Positions 24,530 to 33,633 of a DNA stretch of 44,048 nt are shown here, one piece after another. Position 1 is the first letter of the stretch, and every line of letters begins with the position of its first letter. The translations under genes and the position numbers were made by a program. The stretch comes from Syntrophorhabdaceae bacterium PtaU1.Bin034 (GTDB lineage Bacteria; Desulfobacterota_G; Syntrophorhabdia; Syntrophorhabdales; WCHB1-27): contig MVRP01000017.1 in NCBI GenBank assembly GCA_002067405.1, positions 1 through 44,048 of the forward strand, in the 5' to 3' direction. Below the pieces are notes generated by a model that was given only the letters and a program-made list of their open reading frames with translations, ran no database searches and had not been told where the DNA came from.

Positions 24530-25883
24530 AGATGATCCCGAAGCAGGCAAAAAGTTCGCGGTTGCCGTTGATATCGCCGGAGAACAACGAATTGACAAAG
24601 GTGAACAGGACGAGGAAGCAAAGCGCGTAGGCAAGGGCATTGCGTTCGCCGAACTCCCGGGCTACACCAGCGGTCTTGCGGAAGACGGTGAGGAGCATAA
24701 ACGCGAGGACCAAAAGGCCGAACAAGCCGTTTTCACACGCGATTTCCCCGATCAGGTTATGCGGATAAGCTCCCTGGTTATAATCCGCTACATCGATGTG
24801 GCCGGAAAGATGATGGAACCCGCCTGTCCCTATCCCGATGAGAGGTGCAAGAAAAGATGATCTGGCGCCGTTGAGGGCAGTGGTAAGAAGCTCGACCCTC
24901 TCGGCTTTCGCATACCCGATATTCTCCGCCCGCCAAAGAAGCGTGTAGAAGTGACCTTTAAACAGGAGAAGAAAACTGAGCAATACGAGGGTGATCAGAC
25001 CCCCGACGAGTACGATTCTTCCCTTTGACTTCCAGGTGATCGAACCGAATAACCAGGCTGCTGCAAGGGAAACAAGAAATGCGACAGAGGGACCCCTGGA
25101 CGCGGAAGAGAAAAGGCCGAAGAGGCTAAGAAAAAAAAGGGGGAGGAGAAAGGGCCAGGACCTTCTTCCGGCAAAGATGAGGCCCGGAATCACGATTGCC
25201 GAGAAGCCTGCTAATCTGCCGAGGTTTATGTTGTTCGAGCCGAAAGCGGTGGCCACGCGATACGCATCCTCTTCAATGGGCACGCTGGTAATGGAATCGA
25301 AACAGGCGACCGACGATATGGCCAGAAAGGCATACAGGAAAAGCCTGATCCGATGGAGGTTGTTAAATAAGACCAGGGGAGCGAAACAGGTCAGAGCCGT
25401 GATGGAAATGAACCTGAGTGCTTTCTGGGTTCCGTAAAGGGGTACAGCAGTGTATGCCAAACCGATGAACAGCACGACGGAGAGCAGGAGATAGCTGATG
25501 ATAAGCCTGGAGCTGTTCCTTAAGGTTTCGGTAACTTTGAAACCTGGCTGGCAGAGCCTGATTATTGCACCGATGGCGACCAAACCCATGAAAAGGATGG
25601 TTAAATCGATTGGAAGCGCAGGTATTCTGGGATCTCCCTTGAAGAGAGGCGCGTTGAGAAAAAGGGCGAATGTTATCTCCGGAAAGGCGATAAGAAGAAA
25701 GGCGGAAGTGACAATACCGGCTACCCGGTAATCAAGGGCGATGAAGACTATCCCCAGTGCCAGCAAGAGGAAGAGGAGTTTGTTGTTTACCGGTAAAGGG
25801 CCGGAGTCTGTTACGGCAAGCGTTTTCATTGTAAGATCCTCTCGGTAGACTTTTGCAAGCTCCCTCTGGTGCTCTGCGATCAT
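24492..25883 (-). CDS. O-antigen polymerase/ligase-like membrane protein (Wzy/WaaL type)
   Basis: 463 residues from the ATG at 25883, which overlaps the flippase stop (ATGA); a second ATG at 25829 with GAGAGG before it is possible. About ten to twelve membrane helices are seen. The periplasmic loop holds LIGIGTGGFHHLSGHIDVADYNQ followed by AYPHNLIGEIACENGLFGL, the PHN...E.G..G signature of the Wzy_C/O-antigen ligase family. It would polymerise or transfer undecaprenyl-linked repeat units in the periplasm. It lies directly after wzx-like and before the deacetylase. Confidence 0.85.
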   Translation of the reverse strand: MIAEHQRELAKVYREDLTMKTLAVTDSGPLPVNNKLLFLLLALGIVFIALDYRVAGIVTSAFLLIAFPEITFALFLNAPLFKGDPRIPALPIDLTILFMGLVAIGAIIRLCQPGFKVTETLRNSSRLIISYLLLSVVLFIGLAYTAVPLYGTQKALRFISITALTCFAPLVLFNNLHRIRLFLYAFLAISSVACFDSITSVPIEEDAYRVATAFGSNNINLGRLAGFSAIVIPGLIFAGRRSWPFLLPLFFLSLFGLFSSASRGPSVAFLVSLAAAWLFGSITWKSKGRIVLVGGLITLVLLSFLLLFKGHFYTLLWRAENIGYAKAERVELLTTALNGARSSFLAPLIGIGTGGFHHLSGHIDVADYNQGAYPHNLIGEIACENGLFGLLVLAFMLLTVFRKTAGVAREFGERNALAYALCFLVLFTFVNSLFSGDINGNRELFACFGIIYAVDNILRQKNS

Positions 25884-27463
25884 GCGAACGCTCCTTTTAT
25901 CCGGGGGAGGTACCGTTTCAGCCAGCCGGAAAACAGCCGGGTTTCCGATGGCGTGACACCCCGAAGGCAAATGATCAGCGTACTGTATGATATGAAACCG
26001 GCGATGGCGCAGACCATCAGCCGGGGTACGAGAGGGAGTGAGACGTGCCGGCAGAACCATAGCACGACGGCCATCCCTGCCGAGGCCAGGAGCGATTTGA
26101 GCAAGTAAACACGGCCAATCTCAAGAGAGAGGAGCCGGCGGGACCTGATGTAGGTAATCACCAGCAGCACGGCATAGGAGATGACCAACGACCAAGCAGC
26201 GGACACGAAGCCGAAAACGGGAACAAGCATGCTGTTCAGGCCAACGTTGACGATGCTTGCAGCCAGGAAATTGATGAAGGGCTCGCCGGTCCTTTTTCTC
26301 AATGCATAGGTGCGGTTCAGCATTTGCGTGTAGCCGTGCATGAATGCGGCAAGGCCGACATAACCCATGATCGGGACGGCAGGGAAATAATCGCGTGTCG
26401 ATACAAGGGAGACGAGCTCTTTGCCGAGCAGGAGAAGCGCGGCCAGGAAGGGCACTGCGCACAAGGTGTAGTAACGGAGCATCCTGTTTAAGTAATCAAC
26501 GGTGACATGCTGCCCCTGTTCTTCCCACGACCTGAACATGACGGGGTCTGACGCCGTGGTGAGCACCACGAGCACGATCTGCATCCACTGGTAGGCAATC
26601 ATATGTCCTATGCTGTAAACAGCCACTTCGGAAGAGCCGGCATAGGCCTGTATGAAATACCGGTCAGCCATGCCGAGGACCAGGGCGGTCAGCTGCATGC
26701 ATACGAGGGGAGCACTGTAGCTCACGAGGTCCCTGAGGACCGCCACAGAAAAGCGATACTGCCTCAATATGGTCACGATGCGGAAGAACTTACTTGCTCC
26801 GACCCATACCACCGTGGCGGCTATAGGAATGTTGAGGCCTATAAAAAAACCCTTCATGCCGAGATTCAAATGCAGAGCGAGGAACAACCCGGAACCGAGA
26901 CCCCCGAGCACTCTCAGCAAGGTAAGGCCCACATACACCGTTGACCGCCCGCTTACCCAGTAGGCAGAGGAAATAGGGGTAAAGAGGCTGAGGAAGGCAG
27001 AGCCGATCACTGCCACGATCATAAGGCTGTAAAGCTGCGGCGCCATGGTGTGCTTGAAAACAAACAGAAGAAAAAGGCAAAGGGCCGTAAAGCAGAGAAC
27101 AACAAGTGCCTGGGAGACAAGCACCGTCCGAAGTAGTTCCGGATAACGGGAACCGGTCCGGAATTCCGGAATAAACCGCGCAATCGCCCTTTCGATCCAT
27201 AGGCCTGTTACCATGCTGAGACCGAGATAGACGCCATGGGCGAGGACAAAGTGGCCGTATTCCGCCGGTGCAAAGAATTTGCTGAGAAGAGAGGCGGTGC
27301 AGAGACCCACCAGCCCCTGTATCACGATGGTCGGAAAATAGAGAATCAAGGCGGCTCCTGTTTGCCGGCCCAGGTTGCCCGTCCGCATCTCTTCGCCGAC
27401 CGTGTTTTCTCCGGCCGTTCTCTTTATTTGTTCTTTGGCGGTGCTGCTTTCTCGTGAACTCAT
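25880..27463 (-). CDS. Wzx-type polysaccharide flippase
   Basis: 527 residues, GAAAGG ribosome site six bases before the ATG. Twelve to fourteen hydrophobic segments begin at TGAALILYFPTIVIQGLVGL; the pattern FFAPAEYGHFVLAHGVY after the first pair of helices is typical of the MVF/PST superfamily (polysaccharide transporters). It moves undecaprenyl-pyrophosphate-linked repeat units across the inner membrane. The neighbouring Wzy-like gene supports a Wzx/Wzy-dependent route. Confidence 0.88.
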   Translation of the reverse strand: MSSRESSTAKEQIKRTAGENTVGEEMRTGNLGRQTGAALILYFPTIVIQGLVGLCTASLLSKFFAPAEYGHFVLAHGVYLGLSMVTGLWIERAIARFIPEFRTGSRYPELLRTVLVSQALVVLCFTALCLFLLFVFKHTMAPQLYSLMIVAVIGSAFLSLFTPISSAYWVSGRSTVYVGLTLLRVLGGLGSGLFLALHLNLGMKGFFIGLNIPIAATVVWVGASKFFRIVTILRQYRFSVAVLRDLVSYSAPLVCMQLTALVLGMADRYFIQAYAGSSEVAVYSIGHMIAYQWMQIVLVVLTTASDPVMFRSWEEQGQHVTVDYLNRMLRYYTLCAVPFLAALLLLGKELVSLVSTRDYFPAVPIMGYVGLAAFMHGYTQMLNRTYALRKRTGEPFINFLAASIVNVGLNSMLVPVFGFVSAAWSLVISYAVLLVITYIRSRRLLSLEIGRVYLLKSLLASAGMAVVLWFCRHVSLPLVPRLMVCAIAGFISYSTLIICLRGVTPSETRLFSGWLKRYLPRIKGAFA

Positions 27464-27473
27464 GAAGAACCTT

Positions 27474-28502
27474 TCAAGCCGGATCCATAATAGGGGTTTT
27501 CTTCCGGACCGGGCTTTTGTTGGCGAAATGCTTCAGGATGCCCCAGAGTGTGCCTGCTCCATACGCCACATGGTACGCGAAGAAGAGAAAAGGAAGCACC
27601 GGCATCATCCACCAGCCGAGACCTCTCGCCTGCTGATACGAGGCACCGAGGGCGCATACGGCATACGCACCAAGGAAGGCAAAGAGCAGGGAGAAGGCCT
27701 TGCTGGAATAGATCCCTATGCCGGCCAGGCCGATCAAAACGGTCACAAAGAGGAAAGGGACCGCGTGTCGCACGGCAAAGGTATGGGGGGCCATCAACCA
27801 CATCCAGATGTTCCACGTGCCGTTGGCAAAGGCCTGCTTCATGAGGCCCGCCAGGGTCTCCTGGTTAAAATAATCTATTCTGATATTCGGATCGAGCCAG
27901 ATTCGTCCTCCCCTGCTTGCAAGACGGCGATTGAGCTCGTAGTCGGAATTGCGGACGAGCCGTTCATCAAACAGGCCTATCCGATCGAAAACCTCGCGCC
28001 TGTAGCAACCATATGCCACCGTGTCCGCAGGCCCCTCCTGCGCATTTACCCTGAACCTGGCATTGCCCACTCCAAACCGGTGCGTGGTGGCGGCCTGAAC
28101 CAGGCGGGCCTGAAGGGAGCTATCCCCGGGGAGCGTCCGCAGCCAGCCCCCTACATTGTCAGCACCGGTTCTTCGGGCTGCTTCAAGGCAAAGAGACACA
28201 TAGCCCTTTGGATATTCCGAGTGAGCGCTGAGAAAAAGGAGCCATTTCCCCCTTGCAGCCCTGATCCCCAGATTGAGACCTATGGGAGCGATGCGCCTGG
28301 GGTTAAAAAGTATCTTTACGTTCGGATTGATTTCGGCCCATCTTCGAAGAAGAGCCGGGGTTGAATCCTGTGACATGCCGTCTACTGCAATGATTTCCAG
28401 TGCACCGGGAGGCAAATCAGAACAAAGTACCGAGCCGAGGCAACGGTCGATAAACTTCTCTTCATTTCTGCACGGGACGATTACGGAAACTTCGGGCTCC
28501 AC
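27474..28502 (-). CDS. Glycosyltransferase family 2 with C-terminal membrane helices
   Basis: 342 residues from a GTG at 28502 (GAGGG eight bases before); GTG codons at 28511 and 28517 are alternatives, and the long extension to 28790 is rejected as it lies antiparallel in the neighbouring gene. GT-A domain: VSVIVPCRNEEKFIDRCLGS, LEIIAVDGMSQDST, FNPRRIAPIGLNLGIRAA, FLSAHSEYP, GCYRREVFDRIGLFDE. The C-terminus has three to four membrane helices (FLFVTVLIGLAGIGIY, LLFAFLGAYAVCAL, WMMPVLPFLFFAYHVAYG). ExoA-like succinoglycan transferases share this layout. Probably extends the lipid-linked repeat unit. Confidence 0.88.
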   Translation of the reverse strand: MEPEVSVIVPCRNEEKFIDRCLGSVLCSDLPPGALEIIAVDGMSQDSTPALLRRWAEINPNVKILFNPRRIAPIGLNLGIRAARGKWLLFLSAHSEYPKGYVSLCLEAARRTGADNVGGWLRTLPGDSSLQARLVQAATTHRFGVGNARFRVNAQEGPADTVAYGCYRREVFDRIGLFDERLVRNSDYELNRRLASRGGRIWLDPNIRIDYFNQETLAGLMKQAFANGTWNIWMWLMAPHTFAVRHAVPFLFVTVLIGLAGIGIYSSKAFSLLFAFLGAYAVCALGASYQQARGLGWWMMPVLPFLFFAYHVAYGAGTLWGILKHFANKSPVRKKTPIMDPA

Positions 28503-28566
28503 CTTATTCACCCTCACGAAAAATTGTTTTTTGTGCAGTGCTACCGGTCGTTTGCAGCTATGCGGA

Positions 28567-29775
28567 TTACACCCCCTGTGTATGCCTGGATGCCGAAGGG
28601 GGAAGCTCGATCGCAGGTATCGATCCGGCGTGCGAGGAATAGAAGTTCTTAATGCTCTCTGCCGTATGGGCGATTTCCCTGTCGGAGAAGAGCGGCTCCA
28701 TGGGAAGGCTGAGCACCTCCCTTGCTGCCGCGGATGTTTCCCGAAGGTCTCCGAAGACCGTGCAGCTTTTCTCAAACGTTGCCATTTCATGAAGAGGAAC
28801 CGCGTAATACACCATGGAATCGATGCCCTTCGCAGCCAGATATTCCTTTAACGCATCTCTCGTGCCGCCGAGGGTCCTGATGGTATACTGATGATAGACG
28901 TGTGTGCCGTCCCCGTTGCTTCTGGGAACAACGACGGCCTCCGTTTGCGCCAGGGCTGCCGAGTAGAGGCGTGCGAGGTGACGCCGCCGCTCGTTGAAGG
29001 TGTCCAGATGCTTCAGCTTGGCAAGAAGTATGGCGGCCTGGAGGGTATCGAGGCGCGCGTTGTAGCCGATATGCTCCACATTGTACTTGTCCTTGCCGCC
29101 GTGCTTCGTCAGCATTCTTATTGTCTGCGCCGTTGTGTCGTCGTTCGTTGCGACCATTCCGCCGTCGCCGAAACCTCCCAGGTTCTTGGAGGGGAAGAAG
29201 CTGAAGCAGCCTGCATCGCCGAGAGAGCCGAGCTTGCTGCCCCGCCATTCGGCCCCGAACGCCTGGGCCACATCCTCGACCACGAACAGACCATAGGTCC
29301 GCGCAAGTGTCATGATCTCATCCATGGAGCACGGGTAACCGTAAAGATGGACGGGAACAATGCCTATTACATTGGTTGAGTGGGAAAGACATTCCCGGAT
29401 GCGGACGGGATCGATGTTATAGGTGTGGGGGTCGATATCGACGAATACGGGTGTGGCCCCGGCCCGGAGAATGGCGTCGCCCGTGGCGGTGAACGTAAAG
29501 GGCGTCGTAATAATGCCATCTTCCTTGTCGAAATATTCCTTACCTTTCAATTTGATCGCCATTGCCCGCAACGACAAAACCAGTGCATCGGTCCCGGAGG
29601 AGCAGCCGATGCAGTGTCCGACCCCGAGATACGCGGCTATTCTCTTCTCCAGCTCGGCTACTTCGGGGCCGAGGATCCACTTTTGGTGTTCGAGGCAGCC
29701 TTCGATTGCCGTCCGAATGTCGTCCTTCATGTAGTCAAATTCACGTTTCAGATCCAGCATGGGCACCTTTTCCAT
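28567..29775 (-). CDS. DegT/DnrJ/EryC1-family sugar aminotransferase (WbpE-like)
   Basis: 402 residues from the ATG at 29775, after a GAGGAGAGGAG purine tract. A classic nucleotide-sugar aminotransferase: VPMLDLKREFDYMKDDI, WILGPEVAELEKRIA, CSSGTDALVLSLRA, TTPFTFTATGDAILRAGATP, FVDIDPHTYNIDP, VHLYGYPCSMDEI, VVEDVAQAFGAEW, CFSFFPSKNLGGFGDGG (PLP lysine) and IGYNARLDTLQAAIL. WbpE converts UDP-2-acetamido-3-keto sugar acids to the 3-amino sugar. The WbpB-WbpD fusion gene just upstream makes this specific role likely. Confidence 0.9.
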   Translation of the reverse strand: MEKVPMLDLKREFDYMKDDIRTAIEGCLEHQKWILGPEVAELEKRIAAYLGVGHCIGCSSGTDALVLSLRAMAIKLKGKEYFDKEDGIITTPFTFTATGDAILRAGATPVFVDIDPHTYNIDPVRIRECLSHSTNVIGIVPVHLYGYPCSMDEIMTLARTYGLFVVEDVAQAFGAEWRGSKLGSLGDAGCFSFFPSKNLGGFGDGGMVATNDDTTAQTIRMLTKHGGKDKYNVEHIGYNARLDTLQAAILLAKLKHLDTFNERRRHLARLYSAALAQTEAVVVPRSNGDGTHVYHQYTIRTLGGTRDALKEYLAAKGIDSMVYYAVPLHEMATFEKSCTVFGDLRETSAAAREVLSLPMEPLFSDREIAHTAESIKNFYSSHAGSIPAIELPPSASRHTQGV

Positions 29776-29835
29776 CACTCCTCTCCTCTCTTATGATGTG
29801 GTTTTGTCAAATCTTCGTTCTTAAGGTCGTCTGTC

Positions 29836-29980
29836 GGGTGGCCAACGGCATGGAGGAAATACTCCATCTGGGGCGTGCTGCTCCGTTTGCGCCCTCCGAC
29901 GTACATTCAGTACGCCTCCGGCCAGCAATACTCACAGCCCATCCCCATCTGAAGCATTTCCTCCATGCCGTTGGCCACCC
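29836..29980. repeat. 145-bp inverted repeat with perfect 25-bp arms
   Basis: Left arm 29836-29860 (GGGTGGCCAACGGCATGGAG, then GAAAT) is the exact reverse complement of 29956-29980. Pairing continues imperfectly inward for about 13 bases (CTCCATCTGGGG against CTTCAGATGGGG), and a GTAC-five-GTAC palindrome lies at the centre. The right arm ends two bases before the 89-bp repeat. Resembles a miniature mobile element or a large RNA hairpin; no target duplication was recognised. Confidence 0.8.
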
Positions 29981-29982
29981 GA

Positions 29983-30071
29983 GCCGGAATTGAACTTCCT
30001 GGCCGCCAATTCCGGCATCATAGGAGCAGTTGCGCAATTGGTTTCGGTCGGCATAAAGCCGACAAGATCGT
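29983..30071. repeat. 89-bp palindromic repeat element, copy 2
   Basis: Same orientation as copy 1 at 18886-18974 and 84/89 identical by eye. Both hairpins are conserved. It is fused to the right arm of the 145-bp inverted repeat, which copy 1 lacks. Confidence 0.85.
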
Positions 30072-30382
30072 TCTGTTTAAACAGTGGTCTTAAAGATTTC
30101 CCTAACGATAATTGCTCTCTTTCCAGACCCGGAGAATTCCCTTCTCTCGCGAACATTGCGGGAACGTCCGAGGTATCAGGCTGAAGCGGAAGGAGCTTCA
30201 CTTTTGCCGGGTCGGACGTGGAGCACTTGAGAGCGAAGAAGGGGTTCGGAGGGGCTGTACGATCAATTATTGGAAACTGACGGTTTTGGTATTTCATGAT
30301 TTGCTCCCCTTCCATGTCTCGTTTAACCTTCTTTCTGCTTGATATTCATGCTCCGTTTTCATGAAACTTTTGACAATACCTA

Positions 30383-32176
30383 TTATGTAATGGTTTTGGA
30401 TCGTGTGCTCGGTATTTCCGGTCTGCCTGAATAGTCATCAAGCTCCCTGAGGGCCGTTAACGTATTTCCGTGCAAGGCATACTCGTTTCCACAGTAGTCA
30501 CATGTTGCCGTTCGGGGGGCTTCCGATCCGGGGTCCCCCTTTGTCGTGTCCGCAAGAGGAAATTCGGCTGCGTCCGTATGATGGTGTCCGGAATTCCGAA
30601 ATTTCAGCGTTGTTCCGCACTTGCATACCCATCCCTTCTGCTTCGCAGGCACACCCGCCACCAGCGCGTAATCCGGCACATCTGCCTTCACGACCGAGCC
30701 GCCCGCAACCATGGCGTACTTCCCGATTGTCACCCCGCATATGACCGTCGCATTGGCCCCGATCGTGGCCCCTTTTCTCACGAGCGTCTGCCGGAACTCG
30801 TGTTTTCGTTCGATAAAGGCGCGGGGATTGAGCACGTTGGTGAAGACACAGGAGGGGCCGCAGAACACGTCATCCTCCAGCGTCACGCCTTTATAGACAG
30901 AGACGTTGTTCTGAAGCTTGCAATGGTTGCCTAGGGTCACATCAGGGCCTATTGACGCGTTCTGGCCGATAACACAGTCGGCGCCTATGGCCGATCCGGA
31001 TAGGACATGAGAAAAGTGCCATATCCTGGTCCCTTTCCCCACGCGTACATCCCGGTCGACGCAGGCTGTTTCATGGACAAAGAAGCCGGAGCCGTTGCCG
31101 TCGCTGTTTGTCTTCTCCGCAGGGGCGGTCGCGCCGTGCGACTGGCCCGACAGGGACTTCTCGGCCGCTGCCAGCACCCGAAGCACCCTCAGCCCTTCAT
31201 TCCCGTCCGTCAGCGGCTGTTGCCGCGTTATGACGCAATGAAGAAAATGCTTCAGCTCCTCTTTCAGCGGCTCGACTGGTTCGATGGGAACGACGCAAAA
31301 GTCGGCCTTCTGCGCTACGGGTATCTTGCCGTCTTTCCATGCGATGGTGTGCGGGTAAAGGAATAGCTTGTCCTTGCTCACGTCATCAAAGACCGCCATT
31401 TTGCGCGAGCCGACCACAATGAGCTTCTGCTCCTTGTAAGGGTGCAGCCAGCTCACAAAGATGTGGGCCTTTACGCCGTTTCTGAAGCAGAGCGTGGTCA
31501 TGGTGATATCGTAGATCCCCCTGCTCAGGTAGTCGCCGCCGAACGCCTCAATTCGGACCGGCTCCTCTTTGAGGAGCATCATGATCACCGATATGTCGTG
31601 AGGGGCAAAGCTCCAGAGGATATTCTCCTCGGTACGGAGCCTCCCTATGTTGAGCCGGTTTGAATAGATGTATTCGATTCTCCCCAGTTCTCCCGATATG
31701 ATCAATTCCTTCAGTTTCGTGACAGCGGGGTGATAGCGGAGAATATGGCCTACCATGAGGACCCTTTGCTTTTCCGCTGCGAGACGGACCAGTTCCTCGC
31801 CTTCCCTGACCGTCAAGGCAAGAGGCTTCTCCACGAAAACATCCTTCCCTGCCAGCAGCGCTTTCCTGACATGTTCGTAATGGAGGGCTGCCGGAGTAGT
31901 GATGACCACGGCATGGATCGAAGGGTCGTTCAGGATGTGGTCGTACGAAGGGGTAATGACAACGTTCGCGTGGCTCTTCTTGATTTCTGCCATAGTTGTC
32001 TCGCTGCTATCGTGAACGAGGCTGAGCAGGTTGAGCTCGTAGAGGTTTCGAAAGACGTTCTTACCCCACTGGCCGATCCCTATCTGGGCGAACCGAGGAA
32101 CAAGCTGGACTGCCTGGACGTCGCGCAGTGCCGCCTGGCCATTTCCCGGCACAAATTGCTGATTAAGTTCTGACAT
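30383..32176 (-). CDS. WbpB-WbpD-type fusion: Gfo/Idh/MocA oxidoreductase + hexapeptide N-acetyltransferase + zinc-ribbon tail
   Basis: 597 residues, GAGGTGAGCA before the ATG. Residues about 28-345 form a Gfo/Idh/MocA dehydrogenase (FAQIGIGQWGKNVFRNL nucleotide site, DVFVEKPLALT with the EKP motif, MVGHILRYHPAV, FAPHDISVI). Residues about 370-525 are a left-handed beta-helix acetyltransferase close to WbpD (TRIWHFSHV, IGQNASIGPDVTLGNHCKLQ, VCGVTIGKYAMVAGGSVV, ALVAGVPAKQKGWVCKCG). The tail pairs CKCG with CDYCGNEY, a probable zinc site. In Pseudomonas WbpB oxidises UDP-GlcNAcA at C3 and WbpD acetylates the 3-amino product; here both are one chain, matched by the aminotransferase gene downstream. 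WbpA- and WbpI-like genes are not in the window. Confidence 0.9.
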   Translation of the reverse strand: MSELNQQFVPGNGQAALRDVQAVQLVPRFAQIGIGQWGKNVFRNLYELNLLSLVHDSSETTMAEIKKSHANVVITPSYDHILNDPSIHAVVITTPAALHYEHVRKALLAGKDVFVEKPLALTVREGEELVRLAAEKQRVLMVGHILRYHPAVTKLKELIISGELGRIEYIYSNRLNIGRLRTEENILWSFAPHDISVIMMLLKEEPVRIEAFGGDYLSRGIYDITMTTLCFRNGVKAHIFVSWLHPYKEQKLIVVGSRKMAVFDDVSKDKLFLYPHTIAWKDGKIPVAQKADFCVVPIEPVEPLKEELKHFLHCVITRQQPLTDGNEGLRVLRVLAAAEKSLSGQSHGATAPAEKTNSDGNGSGFFVHETACVDRDVRVGKGTRIWHFSHVLSGSAIGADCVIGQNASIGPDVTLGNHCKLQNNVSVYKGVTLEDDVFCGPSCVFTNVLNPRAFIERKHEFRQTLVRKGATIGANATVICGVTIGKYAMVAGGSVVKADVPDYALVAGVPAKQKGWVCKCGTTLKFRNSGHHHTDAAEFPLADTTKGDPGSEAPRTATCDYCGNEYALHGNTLTALRELDDYSGRPEIPSTRSKTIT

Positions 32177-32194
32177 TGCTCACCTCATCTCCTT

Positions 32195-33619
32195 TTAATT
32201 GGCTGATATGATAAGGGGAATCTTGCCGCTCGCCCGTTGAATGGGCTCGCGGGCGAATTGAACGAACGTATGGAACTGCCCCATCAGAAGCATGTCAAGG
32301 TCTTTTTTTACGATCGCCGCCTCCTTTTCGGCCTCGCCATTTCCCGACACAATCCTGATTTCAAGCGTCTCTTTATCGTGCTGTACCAACTGGCATACCT
32401 TGAAAGATGTTTTATTTTTCAGAACCTGGTTTATTGCACGGGGCGACAGGATCCTTCCGTCGGACAAAACGAGATTATCGCCATCCCTTGTCACCGTGGG
32501 AGAAACGAGAGGAAACGGTCTTCCGCACGGGCATGTCTGATCCTGGTCCCACATGCCTTTATCTCCTATCCGATACCTGATAAAGGGCATCCGTCTGTTG
32601 ATAAAACCCGTCCACGCCAGATAGCCCTCCTGTCCAGACGGCACCGGTTGACCGTGCTGATCCAGGATCTCCAAAATCCCGTAGTCACTGATCACATGAA
32701 ATCTTCCCCTCTCACATTCCTGTATCAGTCCTGCCCATTCCGTCATCCCGTATGAATCGTAGACCTTTGCTGCGAAGGCCGATTCCATTGCCTCGCGGCC
32801 CTGCATCGAAAGGGGCTCACCGTTCGTGAAGACTGCCTTCATGGGCAGAGAGGCCCCTGCTGCCCTTGCCATATGGGAGACAATGGAGAGAACTGTGGGA
32901 AAGCCTTCGAGAACCTTTCCGCATTGGGTCGCCAGAAATGCGAGGTAATGGGATATATAGGCGGGCGAGAGGTGAAAAATGCTCATAAGGATCTGTTTTT
33001 CCAGGTAGTTGTAAGCCCAGAAGGGAGGACAGGAGCGGTTGAGGGGAACGATCCTGCTGCCGAGGAACGTAATGCGCCATTCCCGGGGTGTGACCCCGGC
33101 CCAGATTCTCTGCCTCTCGCTGAATGCCTGATTCCTCGCAACTGCTGGCGCGTCGTAGACAACCGGCAAACCTGCACCCGTGGTCCCACTCGTAAAGACC
33201 CTCACTGTCCCGCCTTTGCTCTCGTCATCGGAGAGGAATTCCTTCCAGCGAGCGCGAATCGTTTCCCTGCCGAGTATGGGGAGACGGTGCAGGTCTTTCG
33301 TGCTGCGAATGTCCCGGGGCCTCACGTTTCGTTCGAGCATCAGCTGCCGGTAAAAGGGCACGTGATGAAAAACATAGGAGATGAGCCGGCGGAGCGAATC
33401 GTTCTGGTATTCCTCCATTTCTTCAGGGGAATGTTTCTCCCGTTCCAGCAATTCCTCGAGATGCCGCCAAAATGCGGGAGAGTACCTCATCTGGGTGAGC
33501 ACGTATCCACGCGCAGACGTCAAAACGTTGCGCAATGGGTAGGGTGCTGCATCATACAGAGGCTGAAGTTTCGGCATGGTCTTTCGAATCCAGTTTTCGA
33601 GGTGGGCAATCGATAGCAT
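32195..33619 (-). CDS. CapK/PaaK-like adenylate-forming enzyme
   Basis: 474 residues. ANL-superfamily pattern of the phenylacetate-CoA-ligase/CapK group: VRVFTSGTTGAGLPVVYD (P-loop-like ATP site), AVFTNGEPLSMQGREAME, KVYDSYGMTEWAGLIQEC, YRIGDKGMWDQDQTCPCGRPFP and a C-terminal domain ending RASGKIPLIIS. In polysaccharide loci CapK-like proteins are thought to activate a carboxylate for attachment to the polymer; the substrate is unknown. It lies 14 bases after the DegT-like gene. No clear ribosome site before the ATG at 33619, so translation may be coupled. Confidence 0.85.
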   Translation of the reverse strand: MLSIAHLENWIRKTMPKLQPLYDAAPYPLRNVLTSARGYVLTQMRYSPAFWRHLEELLEREKHSPEEMEEYQNDSLRRLISYVFHHVPFYRQLMLERNVRPRDIRSTKDLHRLPILGRETIRARWKEFLSDDESKGGTVRVFTSGTTGAGLPVVYDAPAVARNQAFSERQRIWAGVTPREWRITFLGSRIVPLNRSCPPFWAYNYLEKQILMSIFHLSPAYISHYLAFLATQCGKVLEGFPTVLSIVSHMARAAGASLPMKAVFTNGEPLSMQGREAMESAFAAKVYDSYGMTEWAGLIQECERGRFHVISDYGILEILDQHGQPVPSGQEGYLAWTGFINRRMPFIRYRIGDKGMWDQDQTCPCGRPFPLVSPTVTRDGDNLVLSDGRILSPRAINQVLKNKTSFKVCQLVQHDKETLEIRIVSGNGEAEKEAAIVKKDLDMLLMGQFHTFVQFAREPIQRASGKIPLIISAN

Positions 33620-33633
33620 GGGAATCTAACGGC

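Larger units (their letters stand above)
29776..30382. other. Repeat-bearing gap inside the polysaccharide operon
   Basis: 607 bases without a recognised gene. It contains the 145-bp inverted repeat (29836-29980) and copy 2 of the 89-bp repeat (29983-30071). A minus-strand open frame from an ATG at 30297 (GGGGAG before it, MKYQNRQFPIID) runs through the repeat to 29932, but the repeat part is not codon-conserved with copy 1. It may be a small or truncated gene whose end was replaced by the repeat. No promoter was placed. Confidence 0.5.

Noticed and set aside
29932..30315. Minus-strand 127-codon frame running through the 89-bp repeat
   Set aside because: The part inside the repeat is conserved with copy 1 in hairpin stems rather than at codon level, and copy 1 has no matching upstream coding part. 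Kept only as a possibility in the gap entry.
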